Source: Immersiella caudata
Lineage: Eukaryota; Ascomycota; Sordariomycetes; Sordariales; Lasiosphaeriaceae
DNA: 64,000 nt
Direction of reading: 5' to 3'
Assembly: GCA_030512335.1 (NCBI GenBank)
Contig: JAULSU010000004.1
Span: forward strand, 2,356,001-2,420,000
Made by a program: the position numbers and the translations under genes. A model generated the notes under the pieces. It searched no databases. It had not been told where the DNA came from and was given only the letters and a program-made list of their open reading frames with translations. How positions within the stretch are numbered: position 1 is the stretch's first letter; each line of letters opens with the position of its first letter. Shown piece after piece: positions 54,512 through 64,000 of the stretch.

Positions 54512-56157
54512 CTAGAATTCACCATCACCTCCACCACCAAGGACACCGGCTGACCAGAGGCCTACTAACCCCCACCAACTCACCTTCCATCCACGCCAGA
54601 GGCCGTCTAGCCCTTGGCCTCGTCTGTAGACGATTTCTGAAACTGTGGCCTTGCCCCTTTTCCCGGCTGCTGCCCGCGCATTCCTGGATGCGCCTGTCGC
54701 TGCAACGGCGTGTGATCCCTCTTCGTTGACAATGCTGTACATGGTGCCGAAGACGCCGTGGTAAGGACCCACTGGGACGACCGTGTCCAGCTGGTCGCCG
54801 CCAACTCTCCTCCCCTTTCCTGACTGCGCCGTCTCGAGTGCGTGGAGGTATTGAGGTGAGCTGAGGACAGCAACCTGGCCGCGCCGAAGGACCGTCTCAA
54901 GGGGCAATTTGATGAATAGGGCGATAGTGGAAGAGCAGAACTTGGCGAGGGAGAATGTCACTGGTGCAACCTCGCGGTCAATCATGAACTGACTGCGTAG
55001 GACGAGAGGGGTAGAGAGTGTGAGAAGTGGGTGGACGAGAGAATGAAGGATAGTAGGGGCGAAGAGCCCTGAGGGGCAGAAGTAAGAGGGGAGGTTGCGG
55101 AGGAGTGAGAGGGTTCGTCTCGTGCCACGGGCTGTGGAGGTGACGATGAGTCTGGCATGGTGTTAGATTAAAGACATTGATGACATTGGATTTACGTAGG
55201 GGGGGCTTGGGTGGGGGCTTACCGCGTGCGGACAAGATCCAGGGGGGCGAGGATCAGCCCGGTTGTGACTGCAGCAGCAGCAGCGACGAACAATGATGCC
55301 CACGGATACGGCGATGCGATATCGATCAGCCGGTCCATGTCATTCTTCACCCCTAGATCAGGGACATTAAACAGGGCGCTAAGGAGGCTTCGCGACCAGT
55401 TCTCTATCAGTGACTGCAGCACTGAGTAGATGAAAGTCGCATTGGCGCCCTTCCAGACGCCCCAGGCGCCTTCTACCTGCCATAGCTGACCGATGACGTC
55501 GAATATTGAATCTGGTCTTTTGAGGGCGAGTTGGTGGGCTGGGACTGCTACGGGTTTCGCCGGAACCCGCGGTGATTGTGGGGGACTGGGGCGCCGTTGT
55601 TTCTGTGAGCGAGAGTACGAAGGCGTCGGGGTGCTGGGGTGGTTTGAAGTGAAATATGACATTTCTGGATCCGAGTCCGAGTCGAAGTCCTCGATGACGT
55701 TAGTTGGGATATCCTGGCCAAGTAGCGGTCGAGCAGCTCTTTCGCATACCTCATCATAAATAGGCGTCCTCTGGGTTGACTGCCTCAGCCTTGCATCTTC
55801 GGCTGCCGCTTCTGCTGCCGCTGCTAGGCCCCCCAAATCGTCCTGGGTCCTCACTTGCATGAGGGTCTTGGCAACCTCGAATGGCTGCGCCATCAGCGCC
55901 GATGTGTATTTCCATAGCAGCTCGTCCACCAATTCCTTGACCGTCTGCACTGCCGAGGGCGACGGGTCCGCAATGTAGTTCTTGTAGTCAATGTCGGAGA
56001 AGATATCGCGTGCCTTGGACGCGTAGTTGCCCGTGGCATTGTGGTTGGAAAAAGCACGTGGGCCTGGCGTGGGAAGCGTCTCTGGCGGCTCTCCAATCGA
56101 GGGAGGGATGTAGTAGGGTCGCAGGGGATTTACCCCTTCATTGTGGTTCGCCATCAC
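54512..56157 (-). CDS. UGO1: Mitochondrial fusion protein Ugo1 (524 aa)
   Basis: Exons 56157-55223 and 55151-54512 flank a 71-bp intron (GTAAGC..GCCAG). The join gives LDLVRTR-LIVTSTARGTRR, the Px[DE]xx[RK]-like carrier signature (APLDLVRTRL). The protein has an N-terminal soluble part starting HNEGVNPLRPYYIPPSIG, then YTSALMAQPFEVAKTLMQVR as a degenerate carrier motif, a disordered Ser/Pro linker and further carrier-like helices (GVWKGANATFIYSVLQSLIE, FIKLPLETVLRRGQ). This is the layout of Ugo1, a modified mitochondrial carrier in the outer membrane that links Fzo1 and Mgm1 during fusion. Length agrees with fungal Ugo1 (~500 aa). A second Met follows directly after the first. Confidence 0.9.
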
Positions 56158-56658
56158 TCTTGACGCGTGCGCAAGATCATGGTACCCGGTATGGGCGGTG
56201 TTGTGGTGGTCCCACGCGGATAGAAAGTCGATGCAGCGATCGCGGTTGATTGCTTTTCAACCTTGCATCTGCATGACGAGGTTGAGGCGAAATCAGTTTG
56301 ATTAGGCGATAAGATACGATCGAGGGGTGTGGCTGGCTATTGCATAATCGGGGCGCGATAAGCGGCCTTGGTCACCATATTTTCTGTTATCAGGCGCATC
56401 GGAAATCGAGTTGCATCCGAGCTTTCCAATTGGCACTGCTGTGAATGGATGCAGGTTTGCTCGGTGGATTCGCCCCAACATGCGTTGAATCCCCTTGTTG
56501 GTGGTGACTGTCATATACCGTAATTTGTGCTTGATATTTCTCTTTATATCTTCCCCCAGTAGCCTGCACCTCCATACTTTACGCCCCCCCTTAGGCTCTC
56601 GACCCGCTGCTCTCTAGCGCGCACCGTCGCTCTCTTTCTCGAGTCAGCAAAGAGCAAC
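56158..56658. promoter_or_regulatory. Divergent promoter region between UGO1 and YAH1
   Basis: 500 bp between the starts of two divergently transcribed nuclear genes for mitochondrial proteins. No internal gene; a shared control region is inferred from position only. Confidence 0.5.
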
Positions 56659-57279
56659 ATGTCGGCCTTCAGATTGTGCGCCCAGCGCCTCCCAGGGCTG
56701 AGGAGCTTCCCGAAGCAACCTGCTAGCGCCATTACACAGAAATTGGCCGTTTCCCCTAGCCCTCCAAGTCGAGCCCAATTGTTGAACGCCGCCCGCTTGT
56801 CGCCTCGACCACAGTTGCGCGCGTTTTCTGCTTCTGCCCGCGTCTCCCACGGCCATGTCGACCCTCCGAAACCGGGCGAAGAGTGAGTGGCTGCTCTATC
56901 ACCAGGGATGCTATTGTATTCTCACACAAAGTCCAGGCTCTACGTGACGTTTGTCGACAAAGAGGGCGAAGAGCACAAGATTGCAGTCAACGCGGGGGAC
57001 AATTTGTTGGACGTAGCCCAGGCTCACGACTTGGAGATGGAGGGTGCTTGCGGCGGTTCATGCGCATGCTCAACATGCCACGTCATTGTCACAGATCAAA
57101 AGTACTACGACCAGATGCCCGAGCCCGACGACGATGAGAACGACATGTTGGATCTCGCCTTTGGGCTGACCGAGACCAGTCGGCTGGGATGCCAGGTCAA
57201 GATGACTAAGGAGTTGGATGGGATGGTGGTCAAACTACCCTCCATGACGAGAAATCTACAGGCGAGCGATTTCAAGTGA
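56659..57279 (+). CDS. YAH1: Mitochondrial [2Fe-2S] ferredoxin, adrenodoxin type (188 aa)
   Basis: Exons 56659-56882 and 56937-57279 flank a 54-bp intron (GTGAGT..TCCAG) and join at GEE-LYVTFVDKEG. The first ~65 residues form a mitochondrial presequence (Arg/Ser/Ala-rich, ending near RAFSASARVSHGHV). The mature part is a vertebrate-type ferredoxin: three cluster cysteines in GACGGSCACSTCHVI and the fourth in RLGCQVKMTKELDGM, with the acidic helix MPEPDDDENDMLDLA that docks to ferredoxin reductase. It passes electrons from Arh1 to iron-sulfur cluster assembly and heme A synthesis in the matrix. All four ligands are present. Confidence 0.95.
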
Positions 57280-57610
57280 GGATTTGGGGGCACACATCAT
57301 TTCATCTACGGCCGGCGTTCGCACTTATACAGGAGGGATGTATGCATAGACACCAGAAGCATGGGGCGAGTTGTTTCCTCTCCTCCAGCGTCAGCGCTCG
57401 CTCGACGCGGCGCTACACTCTTAGCATATTACTGCTGGCCCTTTGGAGGGCAATACTGTAAGATAGGATCACAAGGGCACTGCGAGGCTGGGCGCAAAGG
57501 GATGGCCAAGGCTCTTCTCTCACGATGAATACGATAAGTTGACAGCACCCGACTAGATGGCGGTTCTAATTTGCATTATGTCGCTCGGGGATCTGTTGAG
57601 ACGGCTTTCC
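57280..57610. other. Convergent 3' spacer
   Basis: 331 bp between the stops of YAH1 and RRP15. Expected to hold both polyadenylation regions; no gene or notable structure seen. Confidence 0.5.
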
Positions 57611-58594
57611 TCAAGCCTCCTCTAGGCCTCCCTTCTTCAACCCCCCTCCACCACTTGCGATTAGATCCAGGAAGCCCTTCTTACTCATCTCCGTAACCTT
57701 CTCCTCTTTCCTCTTCACGCCAACTACGCCCTCTTTCTTGACCACCCGCTCCGCCTCAACCGCCTTCACTTGTGCCGCACGCACAGCATTGAACAGCTTG
57801 ACCACACCCCTTTGCGCAACCTTCCGCAGACGCCGCTCCGTCGCCAAAATCTGCCCCGTTGTCTCGGCATCATCGTCCACCTTCTCCTCGATCTCGCCTG
57901 TGGCGATGTTCAGCGACCGCGTCGTACTCGCCACCAACACATCTCGTACCCGCCCCTTCTCCTTGGCCAGCCTCTTCTGCTCACGCAACCTCTTGCGCGC
58001 CTTGGTCTCCAGCGCCGCGTCCACCACTTGCTTCGCCGCCTTGGCTGCATCGATACTCCGCGCTACAATGGGATCTGCCCTTCTTGATGCTGGTGTCTTG
58101 CTCGCGAGAATCTTCACCATCGCTGTCTGCATCGCTTCGGGGTCGTTGCGCTTCGAGCGCGTGTCGCGCGCGCCGGGGCGTCCGTCATCGCTTCCGCTGT
58201 AGCTTCCTACGTCGGAGAAAGAGTCTCGCTCGTCGCCGGAGAAGTCATCTTCAGAGGAGTCTGGTGCGTCTTTGGCGACGAATTCTCTTTGTTGTTTTTT
58301 AGGTTTCGGGAGGGCTTTTGTGCGTGGTTTAGCTTCGGCGTCCGAGTCCGAGTCCGAGTCTGCGTGGGAGTCTGTGGAGGCGCCGTCGTCTACCTCGATG
58401 TTATCGAGGTCCTCGTCATCATCGGAGTCGAGAAGATTTGGGGGGAGCGGTGCGCCGTCGACGTCGTCGTCCTGCTCGTCCTCGGATGAACTGCTGTGGT
58501 AGGCGGCGACTTGTCGTTGCTTCTTGGTAGGTCGTGCCGCCCGGCCCTTGTGGCCATCAGAGAATGTGCGTTTTTTCAGTGCTGTGCCTGCCAT
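57611..58594 (-). CDS. RRP15: Ribosome biogenesis protein Rrp15 (327 aa)
   Basis: An intronless frame. The N-terminal half is disordered and alternates acidic Ser/Asp runs (SSSSEDEQDDDVDG, DSHADSDSDSD) with basic patches, as in many nucleolar proteins. The Rrp15 domain begins near residue 165 (DPEAMQTAMVKILASKTPAS). It includes the basic helix KARKRLREQKRLAKEKGRV, then ATERRLRKVAQRGVVKLFNA, and the family-typical end MSKKGFLDLIASG. Rrp15 is a pre-60S factor needed for 27S pre-rRNA processing in the nucleolus. Convergent with YAH1 and tandem with the HET gene upstream. Confidence 0.9.
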   Translation of the reverse strand: MAGTALKKRTFSDGHKGRAARPTKKQRQVAAYHSSSSEDEQDDDVDGAPLPPNLLDSDDDEDLDNIEVDDGASTDSHADSDSDSDAEAKPRTKALPKPKKQQREFVAKDAPDSSEDDFSGDERDSFSDVGSYSGSDDGRPGARDTRSKRNDPEAMQTAMVKILASKTPASRRADPIVARSIDAAKAAKQVVDAALETKARKRLREQKRLAKEKGRVRDVLVASTTRSLNIATGEIEEKVDDDAETTGQILATERRLRKVAQRGVVKLFNAVRAAQVKAVEAERVVKKEGVVGVKRKEEKVTEMSKKGFLDLIASGGGGLKKGGLEEA

Positions 58595-58853
58595 GGTGTG
58601 GTGTCGCAGTTCAATTGGCGAGTGTTGGGGTCAGTGGTGGTTACAGCGGCTTCAAAACCCCGGATCCAGAAATTTTTGGCGGTGAGAGGCGGCAGGGAAA
58701 TGCCCCGCCGAAGCTTGATGCACTTTGACTCATGCTCGGCAAAGTGTGGGACGAACGGTTAAGCGGGCCAAGACACGACATCCAACATGGATCCTCAACA
58801 CTCGACATGCAAACAACAGTCATAAACAAACTACCTCCTGTACAACTATCGAT

Positions 58854-61800
58854 TCACCTGATCTCAAACAACCTTTCCGGGAGTCCCTTCATTATCCGCT
58901 CACGTATCGCTTCCCCATCCATCATACTGTGTATATATGCCTCACCGTGAAGGGAATACCAGTGTTGTTGGTCCTCTTTTCTGATAGCTTCTTTCTGCTC
59001 TTCCTCCGTTTTATCGGTTTCGCTTGACGCATCTCCATTGAGATTTGCTGGCGACTTGAGACCTAGAGTCGCTTGGCGTTTTATGACGGTATCGTTTCTT
59101 TCCTTGACGCGCTTCTCGGCCTCCTCTTTGCGCCTCTTCTTTGCCTCCTCATCCCTTTTACTCCTTTTAACAGCCTCCTCGTCCTCTTTCTTCCAACTCG
59201 CAATCTGGTCATTGATGGCTCGCTGCTCCTCCTGCATCTCTTTCACATATAGTTCCTTCTTCGAGAGGTCCTTGGGCAGCCCCTTCTGTGCTTCGTCTTC
59301 TTTCTCGAGTCTCCGTTTAAGCCTCTCGTATCGAACTCGCTGGAAGCACCTATACTCAAGCCGGGACAGGCAACGCCTCATCGCTTCCAGCTGATCGATA
59401 AACGCTTCTTTCTCGATTTCCTCTTCGGTTTTCTTTTTCCCGCGGCGGAGGATGACAGGAACAGTCAGGCCAAAGAGTATGCAGACCTGGTCTCCCTTTT
59501 TGACATCTTCATTGGCAAGCCCAAGTCTCCCCCCCTTCGTCTTTATCAAACAGCGATTCCAGATCACGGCTTGTACTCGACGGCAGAACTCAGCGATGAT
59601 AGAGTTTCTTTCGCTGCTGATGAGAGCACCGGTGTCGACACTACCACTTGTTAAACCCTGTGTGGTAAATGTCAGCTATGAACTTGCTCCCTAGGATGTT
59701 CTCACGGGAGAGGAGTATTCTACTAAGGCAACAGGGTAAAAGGGGTGGAAACTGTAGGGGTCGGACATACCCCTTTCTTGACTGATTCTAGGCACGCTCG
59801 CGCATAATAATACGGAGGATTGCGGTTGTCTTTGCCCCGGTCTGCAACGAGCGTGCGCCAAAATTCAGGTGGCGGATCGGACTCGCCGTCCACTGCATCC
59901 TCCCACCCAGCGAGCTTCGGCCAAGTCTTCGGGATAGCTCCGAGCCGAGCCGGCTCCGCAACTTCCTCAATCTCGTCCAAGATGAAGCCCGACACGTACA
60001 GGCTGTGATGGTCCAAGATTAGCCGTTTCCGGAATTTCAGCTTTTTCGGCTCAACCTTGGTATTTTGCGCAGCCGAATAATTACGATGACCATCGACCGG
60101 AGCTCCGGCAAGGGGATCGGCATTCTTGCGGCCCATCCGCATCATGCTGTTCATCCCCGGGTGGTGGAAGAGCGCGAATGCCGCCCCGGAAATGCTGGCC
60201 ACCCACGACGGCAACCCGAGATCTCTCTCCTCTTCTTCTTGGTCCGACATGCCATCGTTCTCTTCGTCAGATGCTTCTTCGACTGCTTCGCCGTGCTCGC
60301 TGTCATTTAAGGGCGGTTTGGGCCTTTCAGGCATGGCGTCGTTGACCTTTTGAACCCATTCGCTGTGGTCAGGAAGCTGAGGTGCCTCGGCGAAATACGT
60401 CTTGAGGTCTCTGTCATCCACTTCCCACACTTCTTCCTCCTCGCCCTCGACCACCTTCACTCTTTCATCCGCATCCCCTGCCGGAACCCAAGGCGCGCTA
60501 CTTTCCGAGTTGCTCTCATCCTGTTCGTCTTCTGGATCGTCTTGCAGCCCGTTTGAGCCATCATTCGCGCTCAAATGTCCTTCCGAAGGCCCTAGGTCCT
60601 GTTCCGAATGGACCTTCCTCATCCTCATCCTCGGCCCAGTCGTCGATCGTCGCCAAAGCTCCTGTCGACTCTTCAGGTACTTGTACCGGATCGGTTTCTT
60701 ATGGGTAACGCCACCCGCGGACGAGGCTAGCGTCGTCGGCTCCGGGGCCCAAGGCCGAACCAGGATATCCAATGCGCGAGCAGGGTCTGAACTTTTCGCC
60801 CGTTCAATACAGTATGCGATAAAGTCTTTGCATACATCACTGTACGGCCGACTATAGTCCACACGGAAGGGTTTTCGCTCGAGAAAACTCGACACCGTCG
60901 CCATGATGATAGCCTCCTCGGACTCGTTGCGGGTCAATGGCGAGAGTTCGGCCAGTGGAGAGCAATCTCTAGAGATCGCGAGCAGGCTGTATACTGCATC
61001 CCGTGGCTGTGTTGCTTGGAAAATGGAGAGGCTCGAGACGAGATATTCCAGACTCAGCAGGGGCCTCGGGGGCAATGGTGCTGGTGGAACACCGTTCTGA
61101 GTTTGGTGAGTTGGCGTTCGGCCCCACGTCTTCACCCTTTTGACAACTTTCTTGAGCCTGGGCGACTCGGCCAAAGGGGTGTGCTGCTCAGGGCCTGGGC
61201 CGCCGTCTCGTCTGAAGACCTTGCCCGTCGCCTGAACAAGAACGCTAGCGCCAAGCTCGGAGACATGTTCAAACCACTGCGGGACGTGTCCGAAGGCTTC
61301 GGTCTTCTGCATCACCTCCGACAATCGATGCGTTGCGGTTTCGACTTCGACAAACAGCTCCACAGCAACTGCGAAGTTCTCCCAAGCTAGCTCATCTTTC
61401 CCGCAGTATATTGTGGCCCGGCGTGCCAAGGCTATCTCTTGGACGACCCAGCGGCGGGAGAACCACGGCCTTTGCATGAGCTTTGGATTTAACGTCAGCT
61501 ATGTGTATCTTTGAGAGCCCTCGTCTAAATACAGGGGCAAGTGGCCACAAGAGGAAAACGACCACGATGAGACGTACCAGTAGGAGAGACTGCCACTTGG
61601 AGGCGTTGTCCTTGTTCTCGGAGATGGAATCGAAGTTTTCGAGCTTCATGATCTCGCTGACGAAGCTAATGGCTGTAGCGCTGTCGTCATTATCCTCGCC
61701 TAGCCAGACGCAGACTTGAGAGGCCAGGTTATAGATCAGAGCCATCATCTGGACCTGGTGGTTGCGCTCCTCGTGGTCCTCTTGGTTGATGCATATTGCG

Positions 61801-62294
61801 TCTATCCAGAGTATCCTGTCTTGTGGAGTGCGCAGATATTTGAGGGCGAGCGCCAGTTCCCGTGTGACCGGATGGCGGAAGGCTCTGCCATCTTTACCGA
61901 TCATGCGGATGCCGAGCTCGCGGCCTTCAGTGCCCCAGCACCACGAAAGAGCCTCATACTCAACGACACGCCCCTGACCATTTTCATCGAGAATGCTGGG
62001 GTCTCTGACCACGCCGTCACGGCCGAACTCGACTTCGAACAGCTTGCACACGATCTCGGGGTTCTCCATGCCACCGCCGGTGAGCTTTAGGAGACGGATC
62101 CGCCGTTGCATCGATTGCAGCTTCGGGTATTTGTACTGTCGAAGACTCCTCAGGGCCGGTCCATTGTACTTGGCGACTCTCGACCGCTCCTCTCGCGCAT
62201 ACGGAGAGGTTGTCGTGGTTTTTACCCCTGTCGCTTCAGAGGTGCCGGAAAATTGAGTCGGACACATGTCTTGCGGTTGATATGTTGGTATCAA
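58854..62294 (-). CDS. HET-domain protein with long C-terminal coiled coil (1076 aa)
   Basis: Exons 62294-61578, 61480-59771 and 59657-58854; introns of 97 bp (AAG acceptor) and 113 bp. HET blocks are in order: VEYEALSWCWG (~110), ILWIDAICINQEDHEERNHQ (~165), VCVWLGEDNDDS (~195) and, across the first splice, PWFSRRWVVQEIALARRATI. The middle is acidic and low-complexity with one hydrophobic stretch (GLPSWVASISGAAFALFHHP). A block near 860-920 (IAEFCRRVQAVIWNRCLIKT, GLANEDVKKGDQVCILFG) matches the extra C-terminal segment common in fungal HET proteins. The last ~150 residues are a charged Glu/Lys coiled coil. HET proteins can trigger cell death after fusion of unlike hyphae; whether this one does is unknown. 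Confidence 0.88.
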
Positions 62295-63745
62295 AGACTA
62301 AGCAGCAGGGCCGAGCGCTGAGATGGGTGGGCGGCAGGATCTGTCTCGTTCTTCGGGATCACCTCAGCCCATACCACCGGTTAGGCAACCCTCTTTATAC
62401 CTCGCTCTGCACACACGGTTCGCGGGACACACCATTTGAGCGAGGACGGTCAATCTTGAGGACGTGTCCATCTGCGAGCACTCGCTTGGCGCCGAGGTGT
62501 GCAATGGTATTGGCCACCTGTGCACTGCAAACAGGGGCTGGCCAGAGGGGCGAACACACTGCAAGTCGATTGGACTCACGGAGCAAGCCACATATCAATC
62601 AGGTGTGGTTAAGTAGGCGTCTGCGGAGTTTCTGAACTCAGACTGCGTTGATGACCGAAAAGTTACAGTGCACCTGGGGGGCGACGGCGAGGCTGCAGGG
62701 GATGCTCGGGAGCTGAAGAACGCCACACACCACCATTACGTTGTCTTTTGTCCTATCAATATCCGGCCAGCTGCATGAGGGCTTCCGGTTCTGCCTTGGA
62801 GCCTTCTTCTCCACACCGGTTTCCTTCAGCGAGGTAAATATCCGCACGCCGGTCAGTTGAAGGCGAGAAGGCAATAGCCGTGCTCTTTGCCGTCTGTTCC
62901 GGTCCGAGACATTCGAGCGGTTGGCGGTATCCATGTGTGGCAGGTGAAGGTAAGGCAACTGCAGCCTTGTCTACCAAAACAGGAGCAACTTTCTTCCCAT
63001 CCAACCATCCCCTCTCAAGCGGCCGAGTTCGAACGCACCCCGTGCTCATGCAGACACTTCTACGGCCTTCATTGGCACTGCACATTCCGGGGTAAGAGGA
63101 AACCAAGTATCAGACGGAACGGTCCGCGGCAGTCGGGCTGACTTCCTGCGAGGGAGATTTGGAATTTTGCAGTGAAGGTGTGAGGCTGTCTTCCGGTTGG
63201 CTGAAGTGAGCTGGCTTGATTAACTGCCCCCCCACCCGTCTCCCGCGGCAATTATCCTGAAAGCCGGAAGAGGTTCTGTCTCAGCTTGAAATATGTCGCG
63301 TAACGAGGATTAGATAGCGTAAGGGGTTACATGTAGTGGCGTCATCTCCTCTGTTTCCACGTCTCAGAAGGACCCAGGCTTGCCTATTTGGAGGAGAGGC
63401 CCTCCAGAATTCAGAGAAGCGACATATAGCACAGTTTAGACTTCAGTAACACAGAGTATTCAAGACCATTTCAACATCAGCCAGGACTTTCTTGATGCAA
63501 CGAAGTCACTTGGTAATATTTCCAAGGCGTTCTTTTATTAACTGAGGTATTACGGGAGACAAACCCCCGCGGTTGCTCTGCATGCCATACAGAGTTGCAG
63601 AGAGAAATTATCGAGCTCTTCAATATGCAAAAACTGTCCAAATAATTCAATGTTTTGTTCCGCGAACCCCTGAATGCCCCCACCTGACAACAATCAAACT
63701 AGGTAGAAACTCCCACCAACCGAACCAGACCAGACTCAACCCAAA
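62295..63745. other. Intergenic region with dispersed repeat copy 2
   Basis: About 1.45 kb upstream of the HET gene and downstream of the acyltransferase. No supported gene. On the reverse strand around 63680-63548 a short open stretch reads IQGFAEQNIELFGQFLHIEE and then stops, which may be a fragment of a dispersed coding repeat. Confidence 0.5.
63649..63672 (-). repeat. Dispersed 24-bp repeat, copy 2 (inverted)
   Basis: Reverse complement is identical over 24 bp to 52347-52370. Flanking similarity beyond the core is weak. Lies about 75 bp past the stop of the partial acyltransferase gene, on the same strand as that gene. Confidence 0.8.
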
Positions 63746-64000
63746 TCAAACCACCCAGCTATTCCACACCTCATCCCTCTCCAAGAACTTCATGTCCTCC
63801 TCACACACCAAAACCACCACCTCAACGTTTCCCTCACCTCCCACGTCCTCCCTCTTCCTCGGCAGAACCAACAGCAATCCATCCCTCTCAAATTCCGGCA
63901 CCCTAATAAACACCGGTTTCCCAATCCCCTCTCCAAAATCACTCTCATACACCCCCATATTCGCCCAGCTCGTCACCGACACATCCGCTCCATTCGAAGT
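63746..64000 (-). CDS. BAHD-type acyltransferase, C-terminal end (partial)
   Basis: The frame is open from the right window edge to a TGA at 63746-63748, giving the last 84 residues. It contains TSWANMGVYESDFGEGIGKP, in which DFGxGxGKP is the structural DFGWG-type motif of the BAHD/trichothecene-3-O-acetyltransferase-like family. A typical ending follows (PVFIRVPEFERDGLLLVLPR, EVVVLVCEEDMKFLERDEVW). The catalytic HxxxD motif would lie outside the window. Such enzymes move acyl groups from CoA to alcohols or amines in secondary metabolism. Substrate cannot be predicted from this part. Confidence 0.8.
   Translation of the reverse strand, partial: TSNGADVSVTSWANMGVYESDFGEGIGKPVFIRVPEFERDGLLLVLPRKREDVGGEGNVEVVVLVCEEDMKFLERDEVWNSWVV

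Overview
This is a 64 kb stretch of nuclear DNA from a filamentous ascomycete (Pezizomycotina, most likely a Sordariomycete). The signs are short spliceosomal introns of about 50-150 bp with GTRAGT donors, long intergenic gaps, and a fungal-specific gene set: HapX, Ugo1, a HET-domain protein, Zn2Cys6 and C2H2 factors, an AA9 polysaccharide monooxygenase with a fungal CBM1, and MFS drug-type pumps. No prokaryotic feature, CRISPR array or intact transposon was seen. Exon borders below were worked out by hand from splice signals and reading frame.

Layout. 1-896 (-) is the N-terminal part of a protein-kinase-like gene cut by the window edge. 2608-4959 (+) is a broken multicopper oxidase. 5.0-10.8 kb holds a C2H2 factor, a small unknown protein, an SDR-like reductase with an N-terminal extension and an F-box protein. 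11.0-12.7 kb holds a small secreted protein and, in opposite orientation, its decayed paralogue. 13.5-20.3 kb is a conserved block: PNS1 choline-transporter-like protein, cytosolic glutamyl-tRNA synthetase, mitochondrial ribosomal protein uL1m and COG2. 21.7-23.6 kb is the iron regulator HapX. 27.2-32.8 kb is one intronless 1862-residue protein. 34.3-36.4 kb is phenylalanyl-tRNA synthetase beta.

38.4-50.6 kb is more accessory: an MFS pump, a tRNA-like sequence, a Zn2Cys6 regulator divergent from a second MFS transporter, and the AA9-CBM1 enzyme. After an intron-containing tRNA-Arg(CCU) and a dubious C2H2 gene, 54.5-62.3 kb holds UGO1, the mitochondrial ferredoxin YAH1, RRP15 and a large HET-domain protein. 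The window ends inside a BAHD-type acyltransferase.

Themes. Housekeeping genes sit in compact divergent or convergent pairs. Accessory genes sit in wide gaps that also carry minisatellites, decayed genes and repeat fragments. The most unusual observations are: two neighbouring introns of the AA9 gene that look like copies of each other and share a TGTCTC...GAGACA hairpin (introner-like); a 21-bp minisatellite family at two distant loci, with a third 21-bp array elsewhere; the inverted secreted-protein gene/pseudogene pair; and an unexpectedly high use of AAG 3' splice sites.
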